NCBI GenBank assembly: GCA_017459895.1
Contig: JAFUCA010000007.1
Span: 62,001 to 126,000, forward strand
Direction of reading: 5' to 3'
Source of the DNA: Bacillota bacterium
GTDB taxonomy: Bacteria; Bacillota; Clostridia; Peptostreptococcales; Anaerovoracaceae
DNA length: 64,000 nt
Program-made: the position numbers and the translations under genes
Shown here: positions 1 through 9,000 of the stretch, in pieces
Position numbering within the stretch: position 1 is the first letter of the stretch
How the letters are laid out: each line of letters starts with the position of its first letter
Notes under the pieces: model-generated
The model's database searches: none
Told to the model about the DNA's origin: nothing
What the model saw: the letters and a program-made list of their open reading frames with translations, nothing else

Positions 1-1103
1 TCGCCTTCCGGCTTGGACCAGGAGAACACGGTGTCCTTATCTTCGGTTGAAGCCTTAACGCTGAGCGTCGCCTTCCCTGTGGTCCCTGTCTTGTAAATCG
101 CCATCTTCTCAGCAGCCGAGTTTGTAAACTTCCAGATCTGCAGATTCGTTCCCGGATCGGACTTCGCACTGTCTACGTTAAGGACAAAATCGGATGCCGC
201 GCTCCGGAAGATATATTCTCCGCTCCATCTTCCGTATATGAACCACTTCTGTTTTGCCGCTCCGGTATACGAGGTTCCCACTTTCACGTTGTTTCCTGAA
301 GCTGTCCCCGCCGCCTCCAGAGGTCTTCCTTCGTACAGGCAGTTGGTGATCCGGTAGCTCCCGTCGGAATTCTTCACATAATGCCAGTAACGGGACTTAT
401 ATGCATCGCTCTTTACCTTCTCCGCGTCGGAATCAGGAACCGACATGATTTCCACGTTATAGTTATTGCTGGCATTGACAGAGACGGATTTCCCCGCGGC
501 AAGAGTTATGCTTCCGTAGAAATCGCTGGGAAGGTCTGCGTCAGGACCATACTGGTTTCCCAAATACACAAAGCCCAAAAAACTTCCGCTTCCAACGAAG
601 CCGCCGTTTGCTACAGCTGACTTAGCCATCGTTCGAATCACTGTGTATCCATGGGCAGCATCGGAATAATATGTACTTCCGCCTTCACTGATATAAGCTG
701 TATCCCCTTCCGTCTTTTCAAGAATCGCAACGTGGCCACTGTAAACGATCACCGCTCTTCCGGTCGGGTAGGCTGTTCCGGTCTGAAATCCAAGACTTTT
801 ACCATAGTCCAGCCACTTTGTCGGACCATAACATACATAACTTCCTTTTCCTGTCAATTCCATGACCCGGGCGCCGGCAAACCAGGTACATCCTCCGGTT
901 CCATAAGGTGCACCGTTTGTGTTGCCCCATCCGCTATTTGTATAAATACTTCCATTTACGTTGATGTTTATGCCGCCTGTCCCATTTCCTTTAATACCGC
1001 TGGAGCATGTGGCGTATACATCAGCCCCGGCATTCAGCGCCGGAACAGCAACCGCCAGGACCATGGTCAGGGCAAGCAGCAGCGTATATATCTTCCTCTT
1101 CAT
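1..1103 (-). CDS. Secreted CHAP-domain protein with ricin-like repeats (3' end cut by window)
   Basis: Reading from ATG at 1103, preceded by GGAGGAG, gives 367 codons that run off the left edge, so the C-terminus is missing. Residues 1-26 form a signal peptide (MKRK, hydrophobic core, ALNA). Residues about 60-155 look like a CHAP/NlpC-type papain fold: the candidate nucleophile is Cys72 in GGCTWFAGAR and the candidate base is His124 in YSGHVAILEK. From about residue 190 the pattern is that of a ricin-type beta-trefoil (segments YRITNCLYEGRPLEAAG and QKWFIYGRWSGEYIF). By family, such proteins cleave peptide bonds in peptidoglycan outside the cell and the trefoil binds glycan. It stands alone, with a promoter and two terminators just upstream. 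The missing end could carry more lectin repeats or a wall anchor. Confidence 0.75.
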   Translation of the reverse strand, partial: MKRKIYTLLLALTMVLAVAVPALNAGADVYATCSSGIKGNGTGGININVNGSIYTNSGWGNTNGAPYGTGGCTWFAGARVMELTGKGSYVCYGPTKWLDYGKSLGFQTGTAYPTGRAVIVYSGHVAILEKTEGDTAYISEGGSTYYSDAAHGYTVIRTMAKSAVANGGFVGSGSFLGFVYLGNQYGPDADLPSDFYGSITLAAGKSVSVNASNNYNVEIMSVPDSDAEKVKSDAYKSRYWHYVKNSDGSYRITNCLYEGRPLEAAGTASGNNVKVGTSYTGAAKQKWFIYGRWSGEYIFRSAASDFVLNVDSAKSDPGTNLQIWKFTNSAAEKMAIYKTGTTGKATLSVKASTEDKDTVFSWSKPEG

Positions 1104-1132
1104 TTCTCCTCCTTCTTCAGTTCGTCATGAAT

Positions 1133-1162
1133 AAAAAACTACCGGGCTTCACACCGGCAGTT
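1133..1162 (-). terminator. Intrinsic terminator ahead of the CHAP gene
   Basis: Arms 1154-1162 and 1137-1145 pair over 9 bp (one G-U) with an 8-nt loop, followed on the minus strand by a run of six T. It lies between the kinase gene and the CHAP gene and overlaps the likely transcription start of the latter, so it most likely stops read-through from upstream. Confidence 0.6.
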
Positions 1163-1164
1163 TC

Positions 1165-1193
1165 ATTTTAAGGAGCGAATTATTATCGGACAA
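1165..1193 (-). promoter_or_regulatory. Sigma-A promoter of the CHAP gene
   Basis: On the minus strand TTGTCC (1193-1188), a 17-bp spacer, then TAAAAT (1170-1165). The predicted start is near 1158, giving a leader of about 55 nt before ATG 1103. Confidence 0.5.
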
Positions 1194-1224
1194 TGGCCCA
1201 GGCAAAAACGGTTCGGATTCGAAC

Positions 1225-1274
1225 AAAAAAAACGGATGTCTTCCGTGAAAATCGGGGCATTCACCGGAAGACAT
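1225..1274 (-). terminator. Intrinsic terminator of the LytTR three-gene operon
   Basis: A perfect 10-bp inverted repeat (1265-1274 with 1236-1245) is followed on the minus strand by CCG and eight T (1232-1225). It starts 4 bp after the stop codon of the short kinase gene. Confidence 0.85.
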
Positions 1275-1277
1275 TCA

Positions 1278-1946
1278 CTATCCCATCTGCACGTGCATCG
1301 TCACAAGTCTTTCCTGCCGGTCAAAGTGCACGGTCCTGCTGCCTCCCCGGCGGCGAAGGATATCATCTACGATGCGCAGACCCAGACCGTGACCGGGGCC
1401 CTCCTTCCGCGTCCGGAAGGTGACCGGCTGCCGGCCATCCATGCGGTTGGAAATCGTCACCGTCAGCATCCCGCCGGTCTGGTTCATTTGCAGGTTCACC
1501 TGACGTTCCTCCGTTTTTTCGATGCAAAGGCTGGCCTCTATGGCATTGTCCAGCAGGTTCTGCAGGACGAGGCACAGGTCTTCCTCCGGCGGCAGATGCT
1601 TCGGATCTGTGATCTGCAGATCAAACCGGCTGCGAATGCCGGCCTCCTCGCAGCGGCGGGCTTTCAGCTCCAGGATCGAACTCAGCAGAGGCATATCCTG
1701 CAGGGGATCCTGCTTCCGCGCCGATCCCGGACCTGCTTCCATCGCCTGCAGAAGCCCGGCCGCATCATGCCGGAAGCGGCGGATTTCCTCCGTACGGCCC
1801 GCCAGAGTTCTGCTGTAAACACGGGATACCTCCAGCGCGGTGCGAAGCATCCGGTTTTCTTCCTCCAGAGCATTGATAAAGCGAAATCCTGCCGCCATAA
1901 CATAGAGCAGAGCGATGATAAAAATAAGTGTCATTGGAACGATCAT
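1278..1946 (-). CDS. Short GHKL-family sensor histidine kinase
   Basis: 222 residues. One N-terminal membrane helix (about 3-24) is followed by a coiled stretch and an AgrC/GHKL-type kinase core: H-box FRHDAAGL (His near 59), N-box LLDNAIEA, and G-box GPGHGLGL. The protein is about half the usual length for this class and has no sensory membrane domain of its own. It overlaps the upstream gene by 4 bp, and that gene supplies a polytopic membrane region but a degenerate kinase domain, so the two may work as a pair. By family it phosphorylates the LytTR regulator encoded at 3226-3948. No signal-peptide precursor of the AgrD type is recognisable nearby. Confidence 0.85.
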   Translation of the reverse strand: MIVPMTLIFIIALLYVMAAGFRFINALEEENRMLRTALEVSRVYSRTLAGRTEEIRRFRHDAAGLLQAMEAGPGSARKQDPLQDMPLLSSILELKARRCEEAGIRSRFDLQITDPKHLPPEEDLCLVLQNLLDNAIEASLCIEKTEERQVNLQMNQTGGMLTVTISNRMDGRQPVTFRTRKEGPGHGLGLRIVDDILRRRGGSRTVHFDRQERLVTMHVQMG

Positions 1947-3211
1947 GCGCTCACCTCCGTCATCAGCCGAATCCGTTTCTCCCCGTCTTCCCAGGCTTCC
2001 TTCAGGATCCCCCGGCGCCCGCTCAGATGGCTGTGCAGGAGCATTCCGGGGAAGGCCCTCTTCCTGACACCCTGCAGCCGCAGAACCATGATCAGCTGAT
2101 TGCGGCGCCGCAGGATCCGCAGATGCACGCAGGTCCGGCTGGTACTTTCAAGCGGTGCCTCCATGCAGATATGCTCCGCCCAGTGGAGCAGAATCCCGGC
2201 CAGCTCCGCTGCCTGGCTCCCGGCATCGGAAAGGCTGGCAGTATGAAATGAGATCTCGATTCCCTTTTCCCGAAAGGCCTCTGCGAAGGCAGTCAGTACG
2301 GCATCCGTCGCGGGATCCGCGCTGTACTTCCCGCCCCGCAGCCTTTCCAGATACGACTTCATCTGTTCCAGATACCGCTGCATCTCCTCCGTCGAGGCTC
2401 CTGCCGTTTCTTCAATGCGCCCTGCGATCTCCTCCAGAGAACGCTGCTGCTCGTACAGTTCCTCCGTCTGAGCCCGGATCGACCGGTTGTAAGCATCGGT
2501 CAGGGCTGACTGCTGTCGCAGGACCGTTCTGCGGTTGACCTCCCGGGGGATCTTCACAGTGAGGTATGCGCCGGTTCCCACCGCCGCTGCGAGAAAAACA
2601 GCCAGATCCACAAACTGGGAGGCTGTAAAATTGACAATATCGATCACCTGAGTAAAAGTCAGGGCAGAAATCAGGCCAATGATTCCCCCGGCCCAAAGCC
2701 CCCTTCTCTGAAAGGCATGATTTCCGATGCGGTGAAGCAGCGAACGGACCAGGTGAAGAAGCACCAGAAAGATGGCTATGCTGAGAAGCAGGGTTCCCAG
2801 GGTCTCTCCGGTGGTCATGCCGATGAACGTCAGTTTCCAGTCTTTCTGCAATATCGTATTGATCAGGCTGGAGGCAAGAAAAAACGATGATCCTGTAACG
2901 ATGTCAGAGCACAGCGCGATACAGCCGATCCCCAGGATATCCCCCTTCCAGGTATAATACAGGACAGCATAGGAAGCGGCGGCTGTCACCAGAAGAAACA
3001 GCAGACGCAAACTGGCGAACATACTGCTGCTGACTCCCATATAGACACCGGCATCGAAAAACGCGGACAGCACAGCCTTTGCACCAAAATATACCGCCCA
3101 GATCGCCAGGCTGTGCCGCCGCTGGAAGGCCGCGTCCATAATGCGGATGTTCATAAGCATTGCCGCCACCGAAAGCATCGTCCGGTTGACCGTCATCGCA
3201 ATCAAAGTCAT
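1943..3211 (-). CDS. Polytopic membrane sensor with degenerate GHKL-like domain
   Basis: 422 residues; ATG 3211 follows GGGGAGGAAGAC. The first ~215 residues contain about six membrane segments like those of AgrC-type sensors. Residues ~220-290 are a coiled coil (QSALTDAYNRSIRAQTEELYEQQ). The C-terminal part follows the layout of a GHKL kinase (TDAVLTAFAEAFREKGIEI, then AELAGILLHWAEHI where LLDNAIEA is expected) but lacks the phospho-acceptor His motif, the N-box Asn and any glycine-rich G-box. I infer that it senses a signal and acts through the catalytically complete short kinase overlapping its 3' end. Alternatively it may be a decaying kinase paralogue. Confidence 0.7.
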   Translation of the reverse strand: MTLIAMTVNRTMLSVAAMLMNIRIMDAAFQRRHSLAIWAVYFGAKAVLSAFFDAGVYMGVSSSMFASLRLLFLLVTAAASYAVLYYTWKGDILGIGCIALCSDIVTGSSFFLASSLINTILQKDWKLTFIGMTTGETLGTLLLSIAIFLVLLHLVRSLLHRIGNHAFQRRGLWAGGIIGLISALTFTQVIDIVNFTASQFVDLAVFLAAAVGTGAYLTVKIPREVNRRTVLRQQSALTDAYNRSIRAQTEELYEQQRSLEEIAGRIEETAGASTEEMQRYLEQMKSYLERLRGGKYSADPATDAVLTAFAEAFREKGIEISFHTASLSDAGSQAAELAGILLHWAEHICMEAPLESTSRTCVHLRILRRRNQLIMVLRLQGVRKRAFPGMLLHSHLSGRRGILKEAWEDGEKRIRLMTEVSA

Positions 3212-3225
3212 GTCTTCCTCCCCGG

Positions 3226-3948
3226 TCAGATCGCCGCGTTTTCTGCCCAGGTCAGATAGGCCGTACGAAACGCATTGTTGTACCTGCGGCTGATGATGAT
3301 CTCCGTCCCATCGTCCAGCAGCAGGCTTTTCGCGTGAATCTCCCGAATGTGGGGAAGGTTGACGATGAAGCTGTTATGGCAGCGGGCAAAGGTCCTGCCC
3401 GGGAGCATTTTCTCAAGCTCCGGAATGCGGGCGCGGGTACGGAAGCTGCCGGACTGGGTTCTGATGCAGGTCAGCCGGCTCTGCCGCTCCATGAAGAGGA
3501 TTTCCCCACAGGCGAGACGAACGATGGTGCCGTCGGATGCGTGAATCACCAGATCTTTCCGGCGATCCTCCTCCAGCTGCTCCAGCTTTTGGAAGACCTC
3601 GGGAAGCCGGTCCGCCAGCTGAGGTTTCAGAACATACCAGATGTGTTCCGTCTGGTAGACATCCAGCGCGTAGTGAAGATAGTTGGTAAGATAGATGATC
3701 TGACAGGAAGGGAACCGTTCGTTCATTTGTTTCGCAAGGGAAATTCCCTCCGGTCCCTCTTCAAATTCAATATCCATAAAAAAAAGATCCGGTGCCTCCG
3801 TCAGCTCCGTAAGCACCGCCGCCGGTTCATCATAGGATCGCAGCTGCAGCTGCAGACCGGCCTCTTTCGCATAATCTTCTATTATTCCGGCTGCCTGCGC
3901 CAGCCAGCTGCGGTCATCGTCGCAGATGACAGCTCGTAATTCTTTCAT
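3226..3948 (-). CDS. LytTR-family response regulator
   Basis: 240 residues from ATG 3948, chosen because GAGGTG precedes it and because the promoter at 3985-4013 rules out the longer in-frame start at 4044. The receiver domain spans residues 1-125 with acidic pocket CDDD and phospho-acceptor Asp59 in LFFMDIEF. The C-terminal LytTR DNA-binding domain (about 135-235) shows LACGEILFMERQSRLTCI, FARCHNSFIVNLPHI and ISRRYNNAF. Such regulators bind pairs of ~9-bp direct repeats 21 bp apart; a repeat of that geometry lies upstream of its own promoter (4033-4064). First gene of an operon with the two sensor genes. Confidence 0.92.
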   Translation of the reverse strand: MKELRAVICDDDRSWLAQAAGIIEDYAKEAGLQLQLRSYDEPAAVLTELTEAPDLFFMDIEFEEGPEGISLAKQMNERFPSCQIIYLTNYLHYALDVYQTEHIWYVLKPQLADRLPEVFQKLEQLEEDRRKDLVIHASDGTIVRLACGEILFMERQSRLTCIRTQSGSFRTRARIPELEKMLPGRTFARCHNSFIVNLPHIREIHAKSLLLDDGTEIIISRRYNNAFRTAYLTWAENAAI

Positions 3949-3984
3949 GGATTCACCTCGCGTCCGCAAAACATCGGTCGCATC

Positions 3985-4013
3985 ATTATACAGTTCGATA
4001 TCTGCGGATGCAA
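3985..4013 (-). promoter_or_regulatory. Promoter of the LytTR operon
   Basis: TTGCAT (4013-4008), 17-bp spacer ending in TG, TATAAT (3990-3985): a near-consensus sigma-A promoter with predicted start near 3978. Confidence 0.8.
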
Positions 4014-4032
4014 GGTCGCCTCCATCGATTTG

Positions 4033-4064
4033 CATTTTTTGCACGATTTACGACATTTTTTGCA
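4033..4064 (-). promoter_or_regulatory. Candidate LytTR operator: paired direct repeat
   Basis: CATTTTTTGCA (plus strand) occurs at 4033-4043 and again at 4054-4064, identical and 21 bp apart (two helical turns). The pair lies 20 bp upstream of the -35 of the LytTR operon, the usual place for an AgrA/ComE-like activator. The sequence itself is not close to the ACAGTTAAG consensus, so assignment rests on geometry and position. Confidence 0.5.
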
Positions 4065-4070
4065 GGAAAA

Positions 4071-5837
4071 TCAGATCGAAAACCTGTCCCGATACTCCTC
4101 GAAGTATCTGGTAAATGTCTCGTCCTTCATCTTCTTCAGACTGGAAAGGTATTTGTGGGTATCGAAGTTCTCGCTGTCCAGTTCGATCATGCCGACGGCG
4201 ATATTGGAGCAGTGGTCGGAGATACGCTCATAGTTCGTGATCAGATCGTTAAAGACGAAGCCCTTCTCCAGAACGCATTCGCCCCGCTGGAGCCGGTCGA
4301 CATGGTGGTTCTTCATCTCATCGCAGAGATTGTCGATGAGTTCCTCCAGCGGTTCGACCCGGGCTGCAAGCTCCATATCGCTGTTCACGAAGGCGCTGGT
4401 GGCCAGGGAGACCACCTCCGTGATCGCCTCCCGCAGGATCTTCAGCTCGCGGATCGCCGCATCCGAGAACTGCATTTCCTTCTCGTGGATCTCCTGGGCG
4501 CACTCCGCCACATTGAGCGCGTGGTCGGAAATACGCTCAAAGTCCGTGATGGAGTGAAGGAACGCGTAGACCTGCTCGTTCTGTTTCTTTGACAGCTCCC
4601 GGGCAGAGATCTGTACGATATAGGCACCCAGGCTGTCCTCATAGACATCGACGGTCTTCTCCGCCTTCCGAACCTCCTGGAAGCCTTCCTCCGAATAGTC
4701 GTTCAGAAGATCAAAGGCATCCTGCAGACATTGCTGGGTCAGCAGGGCCATGGCATCGATCGCCTGATGGCTCTGTTCCAGCGCCAGGGCCGGATGCTGA
4801 ATGAACCGCTCCTCGAGATGGGCGATCGGCTCCGGAAGGTCTTCCCCCCGCTTCTCCTCTTCCCGATCCTTGACAATCGCGCAGGCCAGCTTTTCCAGAA
4901 GACCGACGCAGGGGAAGAGAACGACAACGACGACAAACCGGAACATGGTGTTGAGCAGCGCCATGCTTACCGCCGACAGTGTGAAGCCCATCAGCGCGAA
5001 ATGAAGCACTGCGTTGAGGGCATAGAAGACGACGCCGCAGATGAGCGCGCCGAAGAAATCGATGAGCAGGTGAACCAGCGCCGTGCGGACACCGTTGACG
5101 TTGGCGCCGAGGGCACTGATCAGAACCGGTACCGCTCCGCCAACCGCGATGCCCAGCAGCATCGGAAAGGCCTCCTGGAACTGGAGCACTCCGGTCATGG
5201 CCAGCGCCTGCAGGATACCGACAGCCGCCGCCGAGCTCTGGATCAGCGCCGTGAAGGCCATGCCGACGAGGATGCCCAGGATCGGATTCGCCATCGCCGT
5301 GAGGACCTGCATGAAGGAATCGGTTTCGACAAACGGCTTCACCGCGTTGGTGATCGCCGTCATGCCGTACATTAATACCGCGAATCCCATGAGGATCTCC
5401 CCCACCTGATTCTTGACCTGGGATTTGGTGAATTTGCGAAGATAGATACCGATTATCGCGACAATGCCGGTGATGGTAGCGGTGGACAGCAGCGCGACCC
5501 AGCCGCCGGCCCCCTCAATGGCGGAGAGGCAGACGATCCATCCGGTGATGCTGGTGCCCAGGATGGACCCCAGTATGATGCTCACCGCCTGCCGGAACTT
5601 CATCATGCCGGAATTGACGAAGCCGATGGTCATAATGGAAGTTGCCGATGAGGACTGGATGACCGCCGTCACCCCAACTCCCAGAACCATGCCCTTGAAC
5701 GCGTTGCTGGTGAGCTTGTACAGAAACAGCTCCAGTTTGTCTCCGGCGACCTTCTTCAGACCGTCGCCCATGAGCGTGATCCCGAACAGAAACAGCGCGA
5801 TCCCGCCGAAAAAAGCTATTACGCTTACGATGATCAT
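4071..5837 (-). CDS. Na+/phosphate cotransporter family protein with PhoU-like C-terminus
   Basis: 588 residues. The N-terminal ~310 residues are two repeated blocks of membrane helices, each with a QSS motif (VIQSSSATSI and LIQSSAAAVG), the signature of the NptA/YjbB Na+/Pi cotransporters. Residues ~340-560 are helical and resemble PhoU repeats (HSITDFERISDHALNVAE and LITNYERISDHCSNIA), which bind metals and modulate phosphate transport. ATG 5837 follows AGAAGGAGAAG. By family it moves phosphate with sodium across the cytoplasmic membrane. It is a single gene; the LytTR operator begins 7 bp before its stop codon in + coordinates. Confidence 0.9.
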   Translation of the reverse strand: MIIVSVIAFFGGIALFLFGITLMGDGLKKVAGDKLELFLYKLTSNAFKGMVLGVGVTAVIQSSSATSIMTIGFVNSGMMKFRQAVSIILGSILGTSITGWIVCLSAIEGAGGWVALLSTATITGIVAIIGIYLRKFTKSQVKNQVGEILMGFAVLMYGMTAITNAVKPFVETDSFMQVLTAMANPILGILVGMAFTALIQSSAAAVGILQALAMTGVLQFQEAFPMLLGIAVGGAVPVLISALGANVNGVRTALVHLLIDFFGALICGVVFYALNAVLHFALMGFTLSAVSMALLNTMFRFVVVVVLFPCVGLLEKLACAIVKDREEEKRGEDLPEPIAHLEERFIQHPALALEQSHQAIDAMALLTQQCLQDAFDLLNDYSEEGFQEVRKAEKTVDVYEDSLGAYIVQISARELSKKQNEQVYAFLHSITDFERISDHALNVAECAQEIHEKEMQFSDAAIRELKILREAITEVVSLATSAFVNSDMELAARVEPLEELIDNLCDEMKNHHVDRLQRGECVLEKGFVFNDLITNYERISDHCSNIAVGMIELDSENFDTHKYLSSLKKMKDETFTRYFEEYRDRFSI

Positions 5838-5865
5838 ATCTTCTCCTTCTACTAAACCCTCTACA

Positions 5866-5895
5866 ATTCTAACCTCATAACGGTATAGAATTCAA
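5866..5895 (-). promoter_or_regulatory. Promoter of the Na/Pi cotransporter gene
   Basis: TTGAAT (5895-5890), 18-bp spacer, TAGAAT (5871-5866), about 30 bp upstream of the start codon. Confidence 0.5.
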
Positions 5896-6027
5896 TGGTG
5901 TTTTGCTTCGGGAGGAGATTTTTTGTGAAATGGCCGAAATTGTGCAGGCATGGTTTAAACCGTTTGAATGCCTGAGCCATTGCCCATCTGATACTCGATG
6001 TTATCAGGGACGGGTTTTCGGCGGAAT

Positions 6028-9000
6028 CTATGAAGATACCGTGTTGTCAAGGGGGATTTTCCTCTTCCGCTGCAGTATCAATCCTGATCCAAGAATCAGG
6101 ATGCTGCCGAGGATCGTGAAGAGCTGTGTGCCGGGGCCACCGGCGGAAGGAAGCTCGTAGCCGGCATTATTAGTGTTGGTCACCGTATCCGTTCGGCGCT
6201 GTATATAGAGATCATCACCCGAAAGTGTCTGAACATCACCCTGTGCATAGGAGACTACATAGGTGTTGGCTGGCGTCTCGCCAGGTATAACCATCGTTTC
6301 TCCATCAAAAACCGGCGTCACAAGATCGCCCTCGACGACCACTTCTCGTACCACATAGTTCTCCAGACTGTCATTGGCAGGCAATTCCAGCAGCCACACA
6401 GCGCTGACTGACGGAGCTTCTATGGTTTGAACAGGATCGCTCTTCAAAACCTCTCCCCGCGTGGCCAGGGTCTCTGTATCCCCTTCCCTTCGATAGAGCG
6501 CCACCGTCACAGGGCCATGCACCGCGACGTATTCACCACTCTCCCAAACCTTATTGACAGTGATGCTGCTATAGCAATGATTGGTGATAGTCATCTTTGC
6601 ATCCTCGCGCAGTTTGATCCGGCCATCCGCGCCGGGAACATCGGCGGGGTCACAGGAGCCATTATCCAATTCCTTTGAAACAAAGACGTAACCCGTCGGA
6701 TTTCGGATCTCCTCGACCAGGAAATCCGTCCCTGCCAACAAGCCCTTGATGACTACGGTATAGCCGTCGGGGATGCCGGCGATGGTTCCATACTGGCCGG
6801 ATTCGCTGCACACTACGGGCTCGGTGCCCTGATCCGTCAGCGCGCCGTCCACATAGGCAAAGTAGTGCTCCTGCCCCTCGATTTCCTTCACCACGTAATA
6901 TTTGCCACGGCTGTAATTGGTCAACGCGCCATCCGCGCCTTCCAGCATGACCCTGAATTCAAAGGTTGCCTGCTCGTCGACGGGGTTTTCCACCCGTTTT
7001 GTGATGCGCAGATCCTTCAGGTTGGCCGGGGAGCAGCGGTTGACAAACTGCACACGCTGCCGCTGCATGATGGTCTTGGCGCTGCTGACGGCGGTGATGG
7101 CCTCATCCTCCGGGATGCCTCCTTCGCCGCCCATGTCCGCCTCGTTGATCATCACGGTATCGTAATACGCGCCGCTGACATCGATTTCCTGCACGAAATA
7201 GGGCACATCATCGGGAATTCCCGAGAACACGCAGGCCTCGCCGGGCTTGAGATAGAACACGTGGTCGTATTCCTTATCGCTAATTGACACGCCATCGTGG
7301 AAATCCATCGCGCCACCGCCTTCATAGTTCACGGTGACGGGACTGGAGGATATTTGAACGCCGGGATACAGCGGAACGTTCTGCCCGTCGATGACCGCAA
7401 AGGCCTGGTAGGCGAACTGCACGTTGGCATAGTCCGCCTGATCCGTGCCGCTGAGCTGCTTTTCGACTGCAAAGGTCCCGTTCTCTACCACGGGCAGATT
7501 GAATCGCACCTTCAGGGTGGACGCGCCGGAGCCGCGCTCTTGATAAAAAATCTTCATGGTGTGGCCCGAGTAATCCCGGAAGGTGTCGCCCTGGAAGTAT
7601 TCGTCCGCCAAACTATCGTTCCATGCCGTGCCGTCCGGGAATATCCCTGCATCCTTAAAGGCCTGCCGCAAGGTGGTTTTGACGCCGCCCGCGTCCACCA
7701 CGCCGGTGCTGAAATCGATGTAACCGGACACCGAGCTGTGGATGCCGCCGATGTCCAATACCAGCACGCCGTCGATGTAGACCCACAGATCGTCGTCACC
7801 CATGAACTCATAGACGACTGGCGAACCGTTTGTGTCCAAGCCGTCCCGGGCCTGCAGAAAGTTGGCCTCGATCACGGTACCGAACTGATAGTCGATCGTC
7901 TTCTCCTTCATCAAGTACATCGTATCCCGGAGCATCGGGTTTTCCAGGGACACCCAGCCGAACAGCGTGTCGTACAGGTGAGTGTTGGTACCCGGCTTGG
8001 ACACGTCCAGATTGTTGTAGGGCAGGAAGTTCCCACGGTAATAGGAGGACACCGCCCCGCCCGCACCGTTTTGCGGAATGCCCGTCTCCTGGTACACAGT
8101 GAAATCACCGGACGCCGCGTCGTAGTGGGCGAAGTTGTTGAGGGCATTGTACTCGTAATACCCCGTGGCGTCATAGACGCTTTGCAGGAACAGGTGGTTC
8201 GCATCGCCCCTGTAATTGGCGCTGTTATAAATTGTCGAGAAATGCTTCCCCGTGCGCGATACCGGCCATCCGTCCGAATCCAGGACGGGTGCCAGCAAGC
8301 CCTGTTTGAACGTGCCATCCTTATACCAGGTATCGTCGTTGAACAGATTCATCGAAGCCCGGCTGGAGAAGTCATACATGCTGATCTTAATGCCCGCGGC
8401 AGCGCTATTCACCGTGTCCACAGGATGAAGCACGCCCGTTTCAAATTCCACAGCTTCTGCAAAGGAGAACAACGCAGAGTCGCTGCCATCGCAGGGTGCC
8501 AGCACGCGGTCGATGATGTCGGGAGACAGCCCCACGTATTTCTTGGCTTCGTCGTCCCATGCCTCAATTATTGTGTTGGCTCCGCTTACATCCACCAGCA
8601 GTCCCTGAGGCGATTTGGACAGTATACCGCCGACCTGCGGTGCAAGATAGTTGCCGGTTGCAGGATTATAGAAATCGTAGTAGCCGGTGGGATTGCCGTC
8701 ATCGTCCTTGTACTCATACAGGTACCAGGTGGTGGACTTGTCCGTTCGATAGCCCACATAGTCCCCGTCGTCAAAGGCATAGACGAGGCTGCCGTCTCCC
8801 GCAACCACATAGTCTTCATATGCGCCGATTTCCTCGTTGTATGCCCGCTGGTAGATCACATAGGATTTACCGCCCTCCAGCTCCGAAGCGTTGCGCTTTT
8901 GCGCCGTGAACTCAGGGTATACCACACTGTCCTCCGAGGCGTACAACGCGAAGCGGGTGTTGCTGTCCGTGCTCTTCGCGGCCTGGAAGCCGCCCTCCAC

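Noticed and set aside
3949..4044. N-terminal extension of the first LytTR regulator to 4044
   Set aside because: It would lie upstream of the predicted transcription start near 3978, and GAGGTG precedes the start chosen at 3948.
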